64,000 nt of DNA from Curtobacterium sp. MCBD17_032 (GTDB lineage Bacteria; Actinomycetota; Actinomycetes; Actinomycetales; Microbacteriaceae), in NCBI RefSeq assembly GCF_003234855.1, contig NZ_QKTO01000010.1, positions 1 to 64,000 of the forward strand. Direction: 5' to 3'. Made by a program: the position numbers and the translations under genes. The notes beneath the pieces are model-generated. The model was not told where the DNA came from. It saw only the letters and a list, made by a program, of their open reading frames with translations, and ran no database searches. Shown here piece by piece: positions 1-11,107 of this stretch; position 1 is the stretch's first letter; the number at the start of each line of letters is the position of its first letter.

Positions 1-80
1 TTCAATCCAAAAGGAATTGCTTCATGACCCGACCGGAAAAAACCGACCAGGCACGAGGTCAATAAAATTGGCATTGACAA

Positions 81-104
81 TGTGCACGCTGTTGAGTTCT
101 CAAG
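81..104 (-). promoter_or_regulatory. rRNA operon leader element (boxA-like antitermination region)
   Basis: Read on the minus strand this is CTTGAGAACTCAACAGCGTG followed by CACA, a conserved leader element that actinobacterial rRNA operons carry a short way upstream of 16S rRNA. The adjoining leftward stretch to base 1 is unusually AT-rich for this window and ends with CTTTTGGATTGAA, the kind of sequence that directly precedes 16S. The 16S gene itself is not in the window. The element is taken as the antitermination and processing leader by family resemblance. Confidence 0.8.
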
Positions 105-253
105 GACCAGACGCACTCCCCACTCCACACCACCAGGATGCTTCGCCAGAGAGGCTGTCGCTCTCGATCCCACCGATGTCGTCGAACCCGCCAACACAAC
201 CGTGCAGTCAGATCCAGTGGCTCATCCCGAAGGAGAGAACCGGTGGAGTAGTC

Positions 254-282
254 ATCCTAAGCGTCGAAGCGACCCAGCACAA
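254..282 (-). promoter_or_regulatory. Probable rRNA operon promoter (proximal)
   Basis: On the minus strand TTGTGC (282-277) and TAGGAT (259-254) are separated by 17 bases, a standard housekeeping sigma spacing. It points toward the rRNA leader at 81-104 and no protein gene intervenes, so it most likely drives the rRNA operon left of the window. Confidence 0.6.
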
Positions 283-385
283 GGCCAGATCTGAACTCCA
301 GTGGAGGATGGTCCCGCTTGAGGGCCGACGTGCTCTGGGCTTCCGCTCCAGCCGCTCCGCCGCACCTTTGGGGTGACGAGGGATT

Positions 386-415
386 ACTTTACGCAGCCCC
401 CACACCCACCACCAA
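386..415 (-). promoter_or_regulatory. Possible second (distal) rRNA operon promoter
   Basis: On the minus strand TTGGTG (415-410) and TAAAGT (391-386) are 18 bases apart. Tandem promoters are usual ahead of rRNA operons, and this pair lies between the tyrS terminator and the proximal promoter. The boxes are only moderately good, so this is tentative. The rest of 105-477 holds no credible gene. Confidence 0.35.
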
Positions 416-477
416 CCCACCCCACATCCCGGGCGTGTCGCACCATGCAACACCGGTGCCGCTCCCCGAGACGCCGA

Positions 478-505
478 ACGCCCGGCCCCTCTCGGGACCG
501 GGCGT
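478..505 (-). terminator. Hairpin downstream of tyrS
   Basis: ACGCCCGG and CCGGGCGT form the outer stem, with CCC/GGG continuing it around a short loop. It lies 25 bases past the tyrS stop codon. There is no U-tract, which is common for actinobacterial terminators. Confidence 0.6.
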
Positions 506-529
506 CGGGACTGGTCGGGACCGGCTGCG

Positions 530-1843
530 TCAGCCGAGCGTGACGCCGGCCAGCGTCTTCTTCCCGCGACGGAGGACGAGCACGCCACCCGGCATGGCGA
601 GGGACGCCAGCGTCGCGGCCGCGTCCTCGGCACGCTCGTTGTTGACGTACACGCCACCCTGGTCGATCGCACGCCGTGCTTCACCGAGGGACTTGACGAG
701 TCCGGTCTCCACGAGGGCTCGCGCGACATCGGCATCCCCGCCCAGCGACACCGTCCCGGGCAGTTCGGCGATCGCGGCGCGCAGGGTGTCGGCGTCGAGC
801 GCGGTCAGGTCGCCGTTCCCGAACAGCGCTGCCGACGCGTCGATCGCGGCCTGTGTCGCGGCCTCCCCGTGGACCAGTGCGGTGACCTCGAAGGCCAGGG
901 TGCGCTGGGCCTCCCGGCGGAACGGCTCGTCGGCGACGGCCTGCTCGAGGCGCTCCACCTCGGCGCGCGACAGGAACGTGAACTCGCGCAGGCGCGCGAC
1001 CACGTCGGCGTCCGCCGTGTTGAGCCAGAACTGGTAGAACGCGTACGGCGACGTCATCTCCGGGTCGAGCCAGATCGCGTTGCCCTCGCTCTTGCCGAAC
1101 TTCGTGCCGTCGGAGTTCGTGATGAGCGGCGTCCCCAGCGCGTGCGCGGACACGCCCTCGGTCCGACGGATGAGTTCCGTGCCCGAGGTGAGGTTGCCCC
1201 ACTGATCGGAGCCACCGGTCTGCAGCGTGCACCCGTACTGGCGGTAGAGCTCGCGGAAGTCCAGGCCCTGCAGGATCTGGTAGCTGAACTCGGTGTAGCT
1301 GATGCCGGCGTCCGAGTTCAGCCGGGCGGCGACGGCGTCCTTCTTGAGCATCGAGTTGACGCGGAAGTACTTGCCGATGTCACGCAGGAAGTCGATCGCG
1401 GACAGCGGCGCGGTCCAGTCCAGGTTGTTCACCAGCCGGACGCCGTTGTCACCGTCGGCGCTGAGGAACCGGGACACCTGGCCCTGCAGCCGTCCCACCC
1501 ACTCCTCGACGGTCTCGCGGGTGTTGAGCGTGCGCTCGGCCGTGGGGCGCGGGTCCCCGATGAGACCGGTCGATCCGCCGACGAGCGCGAGTGGCTTGTG
1601 CCCAGCCAGCTGCAGTCGACGCATGGTCAGCAGCTGGAGCAGGTTCCCGCAGTGCAGCGACGGGGCGGTCGGGTCGAACCCGCAGTAGTAGGTCACCGGT
1701 CCGGCGTCGAGGGCCTCTTGCAGCGCGGTCTCGTCGGTGGAGACGTGCACCAGACCACGCCAGCGCAGTTCGTCCCACACCGAGGCGAAGGTGGGGTCGT
1801 TCTGCTGGCGCGTCAGGACGTCGGGATCGGTATCACTGGACAC
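530..1843 (-). CDS. tyrS: Tyrosyl-tRNA synthetase
   Basis: Class I aminoacyl-tRNA synthetase that charges tRNA-Tyr with tyrosine in the cytoplasm. The 437-residue protein has the HIGH-type motif HCGN at residues 64-67, the tyrosine-binding GSDQWGN at 211-217 and the KMSKS-type loop KFGKS at 248-252. A C-terminal S4-like RNA-binding tail (RRAIDQGGVYVNNE) follows, so both halves of a bacterial TyrRS are present. The chosen start is GTG 1843 (VSSDTDP); the frame is open far upstream only because the DNA is GC-rich. It is the last protein gene of the leftward block before the rRNA operon and lies 32 bases after the glycosylase gene. Confidence 0.95.
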   Translation of the reverse strand: MSSDTDPDVLTRQQNDPTFASVWDELRWRGLVHVSTDETALQEALDAGPVTYYCGFDPTAPSLHCGNLLQLLTMRRLQLAGHKPLALVGGSTGLIGDPRPTAERTLNTRETVEEWVGRLQGQVSRFLSADGDNGVRLVNNLDWTAPLSAIDFLRDIGKYFRVNSMLKKDAVAARLNSDAGISYTEFSYQILQGLDFRELYRQYGCTLQTGGSDQWGNLTSGTELIRRTEGVSAHALGTPLITNSDGTKFGKSEGNAIWLDPEMTSPYAFYQFWLNTADADVVARLREFTFLSRAEVERLEQAVADEPFRREAQRTLAFEVTALVHGEAATQAAIDASAALFGNGDLTALDADTLRAAIAELPGTVSLGGDADVARALVETGLVKSLGEARRAIDQGGVYVNNERAEDAAATLASLAMPGGVLVLRRGKKTLAGVTLG

Positions 1844-1875
1844 CCCGTCATCGTACCGGCGCGCTCGGTACCGCC

Positions 1876-2556
1876 TCAGCCGATCGCACCCTTGTGCCGG
1901 CGGTACGCCGAGACGGTCGGGTCTCCCGCCAGCCAGTACCGCCACGGGAACGCTGCTCCCCCGGCGACGCCACCCACGCCGGTCCGCGGACCGCGGGCGA
2001 CCAGGCCGCCGGACAGGAGTTCGTCGACGACCCGCGCCACCGGGGCGGAGGTGAGCCGCGCCTCCAGGCCGGGGTCCAACCGGAGTGTGTACGGACCGGA
2101 ACCGTCGAGGACTGAGGTGCCGTCGTCCGCGCCGAGGACCGCGCCGAGCGCGACGCCGAGGTTCCCCGGCCCGCGCGCGAGGGCGACGTCGGCCACCATG
2201 GGCCCGCGACGATCGCGGGCGACGTCGGTTCCTGCCACCACCGCAGCCCCGCGGAGCAGGGACCCGGACGACTGGCCGACGGGGCCACTCACGACGTTCA
2301 CGCACGTGTGGATGCCGTACGACCGGTAGGCGTACAGCGTCCCGGGCGGACCGAAGAGGTGCCGGTTGCGCGGCGTCACGCCGCGGTGCCCGTGCGAGCC
2401 CGGGTCGACCTCGCCGGAGTACGCCTCGACCTCGGTGATCCGGAGCGCCACGCCCTTGCCCGTGAGCGTCGCACCGAGGAGCGCGGGCGCGCACACCGGT
2501 GCCGGCTCACGCAGGAGCGCGAGCAGTGCTTCCGCGGCGGTCCCGTCAGTGGACAC
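1876..2556 (-). CDS. 3-methyladenine DNA glycosylase, AAG/MPG family
   Basis: Base-excision repair enzyme predicted to remove alkylated purines from DNA. The 226-residue protein matches the compact AAG fold: ITEVEAYSGE at 40-49 holds the presumed catalytic Glu, followed by the family's HGHRGVTPRN segment (55-64) and a PGTLYAYRSYGIH block (about 71-83) that shapes the nucleotide pocket. The length is normal for a bacterial member. It begins 3 bases after the argH stop and is probably cotranscribed with argH and tyrS; an argH-mpg-tyrS order is familiar in actinobacteria. Confidence 0.9.
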   Translation of the reverse strand: MSTDGTAAEALLALLREPAPVCAPALLGATLTGKGVALRITEVEAYSGEVDPGSHGHRGVTPRNRHLFGPPGTLYAYRSYGIHTCVNVVSGPVGQSSGSLLRGAAVVAGTDVARDRRGPMVADVALARGPGNLGVALGAVLGADDGTSVLDGSGPYTLRLDPGLEARLTSAPVARVVDELLSGGLVARGPRTGVGGVAGGAAFPWRYWLAGDPTVSAYRRHKGAIG

Positions 2557-2559
2557 GGG

Positions 2560-5401
<2,842 letters not shown>

Positions 5402-5428
5402 GGGTTCTCTCCTGTGTGGTGGTGGTTG

Positions 5429-6424
5429 TCAGTTGCCGGGGGTCGCCAGGTGTGCGGCGGCCGCCCCGTCTGCGGCGGTCGCCCCGTCTGCGGCGGTCGG
5501 GGCGTTGGCGGCGAGGAGCCAGGCGAGCAGGGCCTTCTGGGCGTGCAGGCGGTTCTCCGCCTCGTCCCAGATGATGCTGCGCGGTCCGTCGATGACCTCG
5601 GCGGTGACCTCGTAGCCGCGGTCGGCGGGCAGGCAGTGCATGAACACGGCGTCGTCCGCGGCGTGCGCGAGCAGGTCGTCGTCGACGCGGTACCCGGCGA
5701 AGGTGGCGAGCCGCTGCTGCTTCTCGTCCTCCTTGCCCATCGAGACCCAGGTGTCGGTCACGACGACGTCGGCACCGGCCACCGCGGCGACCGGGTCGGT
5801 CACGACGAGCACGGACCCGCCGGTCTCGGCTGCGCGGTGCTCCGCGTCCGTCACGACCTGCGGTGCGGGCGAGAACTCGACCGGCGACGCGACGCGCACG
5901 TGCATGCCCGCGGTCGCGCAGGCGAGCAGGTACGACTGCGCCATGTTGCTCGCGCCGTCGCCGACGAACGCGATGGTCTGCCCGGCCAACGCGCCGCGGT
6001 GCTCGCGGATGGTGAGCAGGTCGGCGAGGAGCTGGCACGGGTGGAAGTCGTCGGACAGCGCGTTGACGACCGGCACCGTGGTACTCGCGGCCATCTCCTC
6101 GAGCCCGGCCTGGCCGTACGTGCGCCAGACGATCGCCGAGACCATGCGCTCGAGCACGCGGGCGGTGTCGGTCGGGGTCTCCTTGCCGCCGAGCTGGCTG
6201 TTCGCGGTCGAGATGATGAGCGGGCTACCGCCGAGGTCGCTGATGCCGACGTGGAAGGACACCCGGGTGCGGGTGGACGACTTGTCGAAGATCACGGCGA
6301 CGCTCTGCGGACCGGCGAGGGGCTTGGCGCCCCACCGGTCGCGCTTCATCTCGACGGCGAGGTCGAGGATCGCGGACTGCTCGGCCTGGGTCAGGTCGTC
6401 GTCCCGGAGGAAGTGGCGGGTCAT
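5429..6424 (-). CDS. argF: Ornithine carbamoyltransferase
   Basis: Transfers the carbamoyl group from carbamoyl phosphate to ornithine, giving citrulline. The 331 residues include the carbamoyl-phosphate loop SSTRTR (49-54), the HPCQ motif and the ornithine-binding MHCLPADRG near the C-terminus. The ATG overlaps the argD stop by four bases (ATGA), implying translational coupling. The last 25 or so residues are a low-complexity Ala/Thr/Asp/Gly tail encoded by near-perfect GCCCCGTCTGCGGCGGTC repeats, beyond the end of the normal fold. Confidence 0.95.
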   Translation of the reverse strand: MTRHFLRDDDLTQAEQSAILDLAVEMKRDRWGAKPLAGPQSVAVIFDKSSTRTRVSFHVGISDLGGSPLIISTANSQLGGKETPTDTARVLERMVSAIVWRTYGQAGLEEMAASTTVPVVNALSDDFHPCQLLADLLTIREHRGALAGQTIAFVGDGASNMAQSYLLACATAGMHVRVASPVEFSPAPQVVTDAEHRAAETGGSVLVVTDPVAAVAGADVVVTDTWVSMGKEDEKQQRLATFAGYRVDDDLLAHAADDAVFMHCLPADRGYEVTAEVIDGPRSIIWDEAENRLHAQKALLAWLLAANAPTAADGATAADGAAAAHLATPGN

Positions 6425-7647
6425 GCGGGGGTCTCCTGGTCGGCGCCCTCGACGGCCGCCATGCTCTGGGCGAGGATCGCGAGGAACGCGTCGATCTCGG
6501 TGTCGGACACGATGAGCGGCGGCGCGATGCGCAGGCTCGACTCGTTCGGGGCGTTGATGATGAGGCCGCGCTCGAGCGCTGCGGCCGAGACCGCGGCGGC
6601 GACCGGACGGCGGAGACCGACACCGATGAGCAGGCCGCTCCCGCGGACCTCCGCCACCAGGTCGGAGCCGAGCGCGGTGATGCCGGCGCGGATGCGCTCG
6701 CCCTTGACGACGGCACCGGCCACCAGGTCGGCACGCTCGATCTCGGCGAGCACCGCGTTCGCGACGCGGGTGCCGAGCGGGTTGCCGCCGAAGGTGGAGC
6801 CGTGCTGACCCGCTGAGAACAGGTCGGACGCCCATCCGAAGGTCACGAGCGCCCCGATCGGGAAGCCGCCGGCGATCCCCTTGGCGACCGTGATCGCGTC
6901 CGGGACGACGCCGGTGTTCTGGAAGGCGAACCAGGCGCCGGTGCGGCCGATGCCGGTCTGGATCTCGTCCAGGATGAGCAGGGCGCCGTGCCGCTCGGTC
7001 AGGGCCCGCGCGGCCTGCAGGAAGCCCTCGGGCAGGTCGACGACGCCGGCCTCGCCCTTGATCGGCTCGAGGATGAGCGCCGCGACGGTGTCGTCGATCG
7101 AGCGCTCGAGGGCCTCGATCGACGTCTCGATGTGCTCGACGCCCGGGATCATCGGCAGGAAGTCCTGCTGCAGGGCGGGCTTGCCGGTGAGCGCGAGCGC
7201 GCCCATGGTGCGGCCGTGGAACGCCTGCTGCAGCGCGAGGATCGTCGTCTTGCGCCCGTCCGCGCCGCGGTTCAGCCGAGCCAGCTTGAACGCCGCCTCG
7301 TTGGCCTCTGCGCCGGAGTTGCCGAAGTACACGCGGCCGGCGTCGCCCGCGCCGGAGATGCGCTTGAGGCGCTCCGCGAGCTCGAGCTGCGGCGGCGTCG
7401 CGAAGTAGTTCGACACGTGCACGAGCTTCGCTGCCTGGTCGCTGATCGCCTCGACGAGCGCCGGGTGGGCGTGGCCGAGCGAGTTCACCGCGATGCCGGC
7501 GAGGAAGTCGAGGTACTCGTTGCCGTCGACGTCCCACACCCGGCAGCCCTCGCCGCGCTCGAGCATGATCTTCGGCGGGGTCAGGGATCGCATGAGCGAC
7601 GCCCCGAACCGGTCGTTCCAGGTCTCGGTCTGCGTCTCGGTGCTCAC
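6421..7647 (-). CDS. argD: Acetylornithine aminotransferase
   Basis: PLP-dependent class III aminotransferase that makes N-acetylornithine from N-acetylglutamate semialdehyde. The 408-residue protein has the class III signature around LILDEIQTGIGRTG and the Schiff-base lysine in VAKGIAGGFPIGA. The GTG at 7647 overlaps the argB stop (GTGA), and its own stop overlaps argF. The coupled arrangement and the position between argB and argF support ArgD rather than another omega-aminotransferase. Confidence 0.93.
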   Translation of the reverse strand: MSTETQTETWNDRFGASLMRSLTPPKIMLERGEGCRVWDVDGNEYLDFLAGIAVNSLGHAHPALVEAISDQAAKLVHVSNYFATPPQLELAERLKRISGAGDAGRVYFGNSGAEANEAAFKLARLNRGADGRKTTILALQQAFHGRTMGALALTGKPALQQDFLPMIPGVEHIETSIEALERSIDDTVAALILEPIKGEAGVVDLPEGFLQAARALTERHGALLILDEIQTGIGRTGAWFAFQNTGVVPDAITVAKGIAGGFPIGALVTFGWASDLFSAGQHGSTFGGNPLGTRVANAVLAEIERADLVAGAVVKGERIRAGITALGSDLVAEVRGSGLLIGVGLRRPVAAAVSAAALERGLIINAPNESSLRIAPPLIVSDTEIDAFLAILAQSMAAVEGADQETPA

Positions 7648-8720
7648 CGTGCTGTGCCCTTCTCGTCGTCGTGCGGAGTCGTGGAGTCGTCGTCGCGTCG
7701 GGCGACGTGCTGGCCGCCCGGGGTGTCGTCGTGGCCGCTGCCCGGGGCGTGGACCGCCGCGCGTCGGCCGATCTCGGCGTGGGTGTTCTGGTTCTCGGTC
7801 CGCCGGCTCGGGTCCGGGATGACCTCGGTGCCGGCGCCGCGGAGCGTGAAGACCTCGAGCAGGATCGAGTGTGGGATGCGGCCGTCGATGATGGTCGCGC
7901 CGCCGACCCCGCCGACCACGGCGTCGAGGCACGCGGTCATCTTCGGGATCATCCCGGACTCGAGCGACGGCAGCAGCTGACGGAGTTCCTCGACCGCGAT
8001 GAGGTCGATGATCGAGTCGCGGTCCGGCCAGTTGCGGTACAGCCCGGGCACGTCCGTCAGCATCATCAGCTTCGACGCGTTCAGCGCGATCGCGAGTGCG
8101 GCCGCCGCGGCGTCCGCGTTCACGTTGAGCGCCTGGTCCGGGTGTGCGTCGTCGATCGCGATGCTCGACACGACCGGGATGCGGTCGGCACGGATCGCGG
8201 CGAGGACCCCGGACGGGTCGACGTGGGTGATGTCGCCGACGTGGCCGAGGTCGAAGTGCTCGCCGTCCACGACGACGCCCTTCTTCTCGCCGGTGAACAG
8301 CGATCCGCCGTCGCCGAACACCCCGACGCCGAGGCCGTCGCCGTGCTCGTCGATGAGATCGACGATCTCACGGTTCACCTCGCCGGCCAGGACGTCGCGG
8401 ACGACCGTGATCGCCTCGGTCGTCGTGACGCGGTAGCCGCCGCGGAACTCGGACTGGATGCCCTGCTCCTTCAGCGCCGCGGAGATCTGCGGACCGCCGC
8501 CGTGCACGACGACCGGGTGCAGGCCGGCGTACCGGAGGTAGACCATGTCCTCGGCGAACGCCCGCTTGAGGTCGTCGTTCACCATCGCGTTGCCGCCGAA
8601 CTTGACGACGACGATCTTGCCCGAGAACCGCTTCAACCACGGCAGGGACTCGATGAGGGTCGCGGCCTTGACGGTCGCGAGCTCGTGCTCTTCTTCCTTC
8701 GAGAGGTCCGCGTCGCTCAT
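7644..8720 (-). CDS. argB: Acetylglutamate kinase with a C-terminal extension
   Basis: Phosphorylates N-acetylglutamate, the second arginine step and usually the arginine-inhibited one. The kinase core is complete: VVKFGGNAM (38-46), HGGGPQIS (73-80), LNVNADAAAAALA (198-210) and the closing HSILLEVFTLRGAGTEV. The usual fold ends near residue 303. A further 55 residues rich in Asp, His, Arg and Thr follow in the same frame up to the argD overlap. The ATG overlaps the argJ stop by one base (TGATG). The extension is unlikely to be needed for catalysis, and its origin is unclear. Confidence 0.95.
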   Translation of the reverse strand: MSDADLSKEEEHELATVKAATLIESLPWLKRFSGKIVVVKFGGNAMVNDDLKRAFAEDMVYLRYAGLHPVVVHGGGPQISAALKEQGIQSEFRGGYRVTTTEAITVVRDVLAGEVNREIVDLIDEHGDGLGVGVFGDGGSLFTGEKKGVVVDGEHFDLGHVGDITHVDPSGVLAAIRADRIPVVSSIAIDDAHPDQALNVNADAAAAALAIALNASKLMMLTDVPGLYRNWPDRDSIIDLIAVEELRQLLPSLESGMIPKMTACLDAVVGGVGGATIIDGRIPHSILLEVFTLRGAGTEVIPDPSRRTENQNTHAEIGRRAAVHAPGSGHDDTPGGQHVARRDDDSTTPHDDEKGTAR

Positions 8721-9940
8721 CAGCTGGAGTACGCGCTGTTCTCGTGGACGTAGTCGTGCGTCAGGTCGTTCGTCAGGATCGTCGCCGCGGCCGTGCCGAC
8801 CCCGAGGTCGATGAGCACGTGCGTGTCCCGCGGGGTGAGGTCGACGTCGTCGCTCGGCTGGTCCGGGGCACCGGCGTGGCACACCCGCACCCCGTTCATC
8901 GACACGTCGACCGCGTACGGGTCGAACTCGGCGTCGGTCGTCCCGATCGCGGCGAGCACCCGCCCCCAGTTGGGGTCGTTGCCGAAGACCGCCGCCTTGA
9001 AGAGGTTGTTGCGGGCGACGCTCCGGCCGACCGTCACGGCCTCGTCCTCGCTGACCGCGCCGACGACCTCGATCGTGATGTCGTGCGCTGCGCCCTCGGC
9101 GTCCTGCTGGAGCTGGCGGGCGAGGTCGGCGCAGACGCCGGTCAGGGCCTGTTGGAAGGTCTCGGCGTCGGGGGTCGCGCCCGAAGCACCGGAGGCCATG
9201 AGCACGACGGTGTCGTTCGTGGACATGCACCCGTCGGAGTCCACGCGGTCGAAGGTCACGCGGGTCGCCGCGCGCAGGGCCCGGTCGAGCTCGTCCGCGG
9301 GCAGTGCCGCGTCGGTGGTGATCACCACGAGCATCGTCGCGAGGCCGGGTGCGAGCATGCCCGCGCCCTTCGCCATCCCGCCGACCGTCCAGCCGTCGAC
9401 CGAGACGACGGACTGCTTGGGCTTCGTGTCGGTGGTCATGATCGCGGCCGCGGCGGCCGGTCCACCGTCGTCCGCCAGGGCGTCGGCCGCCAGGGTCACA
9501 CCCCGGAGCACGCCGTCGCGGAAGGTCTGGTCACCGACGCCGATGAGGCCGGTCGAGCAGACGACGACGTCAGCCGCTCCGATGCCCAGCGCCTCGCCCA
9601 CCGCCTCCGCGGTGAGGTGGGTCGTCTGGAAGCCGAAGGGACCCGTGAAGCAGTTCGCGCCTCCCGAGTTGAGGACGACGGCACGCGCGATGCCGTCGCC
9701 GACCACCTGGCGGGACCAGATGACCGGGTGTGCCTGCGCACGGTTCGTGGTGAAGACGGCCGCCACGGCGTCCGAGGGGCCGTCGTTGACGACCAGCGCC
9801 ACGTCCGGCTTGCCGGTCGTCTTCAGGCCGGCGGTGACGCCGGCGGCACGGAAGCCGGCGGCGGCGGTGACACCCTGCAGCGCACCGTCGGTCGCCGGGA
9901 GGCCCGTGGTCGCGTCGGCGCTGTCGTTGCGGTCGGTCAC
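8720..9940 (-). CDS. argJ: Bifunctional ornithine acetyltransferase / N-acetylglutamate synthase
   Basis: Moves the acetyl group from acetylornithine to glutamate, closing the acetyl cycle; it may also acetylate glutamate with acetyl-CoA. ArgJ precursors cut themselves before a Thr nucleophile, and the site is present as APGLATML with Ala201-Thr202. The 406-residue length is normal. The GTG start overlaps the argC stop (GTGA). Whether it is mono- or bifunctional cannot be read from sequence by eye. Confidence 0.95.
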   Translation of the reverse strand: MTDRNDSADATTGLPATDGALQGVTAAAGFRAAGVTAGLKTTGKPDVALVVNDGPSDAVAAVFTTNRAQAHPVIWSRQVVGDGIARAVVLNSGGANCFTGPFGFQTTHLTAEAVGEALGIGAADVVVCSTGLIGVGDQTFRDGVLRGVTLAADALADDGGPAAAAAIMTTDTKPKQSVVSVDGWTVGGMAKGAGMLAPGLATMLVVITTDAALPADELDRALRAATRVTFDRVDSDGCMSTNDTVVLMASGASGATPDAETFQQALTGVCADLARQLQQDAEGAAHDITIEVVGAVSEDEAVTVGRSVARNNLFKAAVFGNDPNWGRVLAAIGTTDAEFDPYAVDVSMNGVRVCHAGAPDQPSDDVDLTPRDTHVLIDLGVGTAAATILTNDLTHDYVHENSAYSS

Positions 9941-11034
9941 GGGGCGACTCCGTCCACGCTGAGGCCCAGGGTCTCGGGGAGCCCGAGCGCGATGTTCGCG
10001 GACTGCACGGCGGCACCGCCGGTCCCCTTGGCGAGGTTGTCGAGTGCGGAGACGGCGACCACCCGGCCGGCGGCCTCGTCGACCGCGATGCCCACCAGAG
10101 CGGTGTTCGCCCCGATGGTGTCGGCCACCCGGGGGAAGACGCCCTCGGGCAGCAGGTGCACGAAGGGCTCGTCGGCGTAGGCCTGCTCCCAGGCGAGCCG
10201 GACGTCGTGCGCGGTCACCCCGGGGGCGAGCCGAGCGGACGTGGTCGCGAGGATGCCGCGGGCCATCGGCACGAGGACGGGCGTGAACGAGACCCGGACG
10301 TCCGACGCACCGGCCACGCGGAGGTTCTGCTGGATCTCCGGCACGTGGCGGTGCTTCCCGCCCACGGCGTACGCGCTGGCGGACCCCATGATCTCCGCCG
10401 CCAGGTAGGTGGACTCGAGCTTCTTGCCGGCACCGCTCGGTCCGACGCTGAGGACCGAGACGATGTCGTCCGACTCGACGAGGCCGGCCTGCACCCCTGG
10501 CTGGATGCCGAGCGTGACCGCGGTGACGTTGCACCCGGGGACGGCGATCCGCTTGGTGGCCGCCAGTTCGGTGCGCTGCCGGCCCTGCGGCACGATGTCG
10601 TCGACGTCCCGCCACTCCTCGGCCGCTCCCGGGGCGGGCGGCGCGTGCAGGAGCTCGGGCAGCCCGTAGGTCCAGGCGCCGTGGTACTCGCCGCCGTAGA
10701 ACGCGGCCCACGCGGCCTCGTCCGTCAGCCGGTGGTCAGCGCCGCAGTCCACGACGAGCGTGTCCGCGTCGAGCTCCGCCGTGATCGCGCCGGACTGACC
10801 GTGCGGCAGGGCGAGGAACACCACGTCGTGCCCACGGAGGTTCTCCGGGGTCGTCTCCACGAGGGTCAGGTGCGCGAGCGACCGCAGGTGCGGCTGCGTC
10901 GCGATGAGCGGCTGTCCGGCGTTCGAGAACGCCGTCACCGTCCGCACGTCGAACTCGGGATGAGCGGAGAGGATGCGCAGCAACTCGCTACCCGCGTAGC
11001 CGCTGGCACCAGCCACGGCGACGGATACGGACAT
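9937..11034 (-). CDS. argC: N-acetyl-gamma-glutamyl-phosphate reductase
   Basis: NADPH-dependent reduction of N-acetylglutamyl phosphate to the semialdehyde. The 365 residues start with a Rossmann loop ([12 protein letters not shown], 9-20) and carry the active-site Cys168 in VPGCNVT. This is the first gene of the arginine cluster. The ATG at 11034 follows AGGTGG. Only 73 bases separate it from the pheT stop and no recognisable AT-rich ARG box was seen there, so regulation by ArgR is not evident from this sequence. Confidence 0.95.
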   Translation of the reverse strand: MSVSVAVAGASGYAGSELLRILSAHPEFDVRTVTAFSNAGQPLIATQPHLRSLAHLTLVETTPENLRGHDVVFLALPHGQSGAITAELDADTLVVDCGADHRLTDEAAWAAFYGGEYHGAWTYGLPELLHAPPAPGAAEEWRDVDDIVPQGRQRTELAATKRIAVPGCNVTAVTLGIQPGVQAGLVESDDIVSVLSVGPSGAGKKLESTYLAAEIMGSASAYAVGGKHRHVPEIQQNLRVAGASDVRVSFTPVLVPMARGILATTSARLAPGVTAHDVRLAWEQAYADEPFVHLLPEGVFPRVADTIGANTALVGIAVDEAAGRVVAVSALDNLAKGTGGAAVQSANIALGLPETLGLSVDGVAP

Positions 11035-11107
11035 GGGTTCCACCTTTGGTCGGACTGTTCGTCGAGGGAGTCGGAGGCGGCGACCCCGGGCGGTGATCCG
11101 TCGTGGA

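Noticed and set aside
8721-9230. N-terminal extension of argB from the long open frame
   Set aside because: The upstream 170 codons are the shadow of argJ; acetylglutamate kinase homology and coupling start at ATG 8720.
11035-11107. ARG box upstream of argC
   Set aside because: No AT-rich palindromic pair was found; only a GATCC-GGATC repeat next to the pheT stop, which does not resemble an ArgR site.
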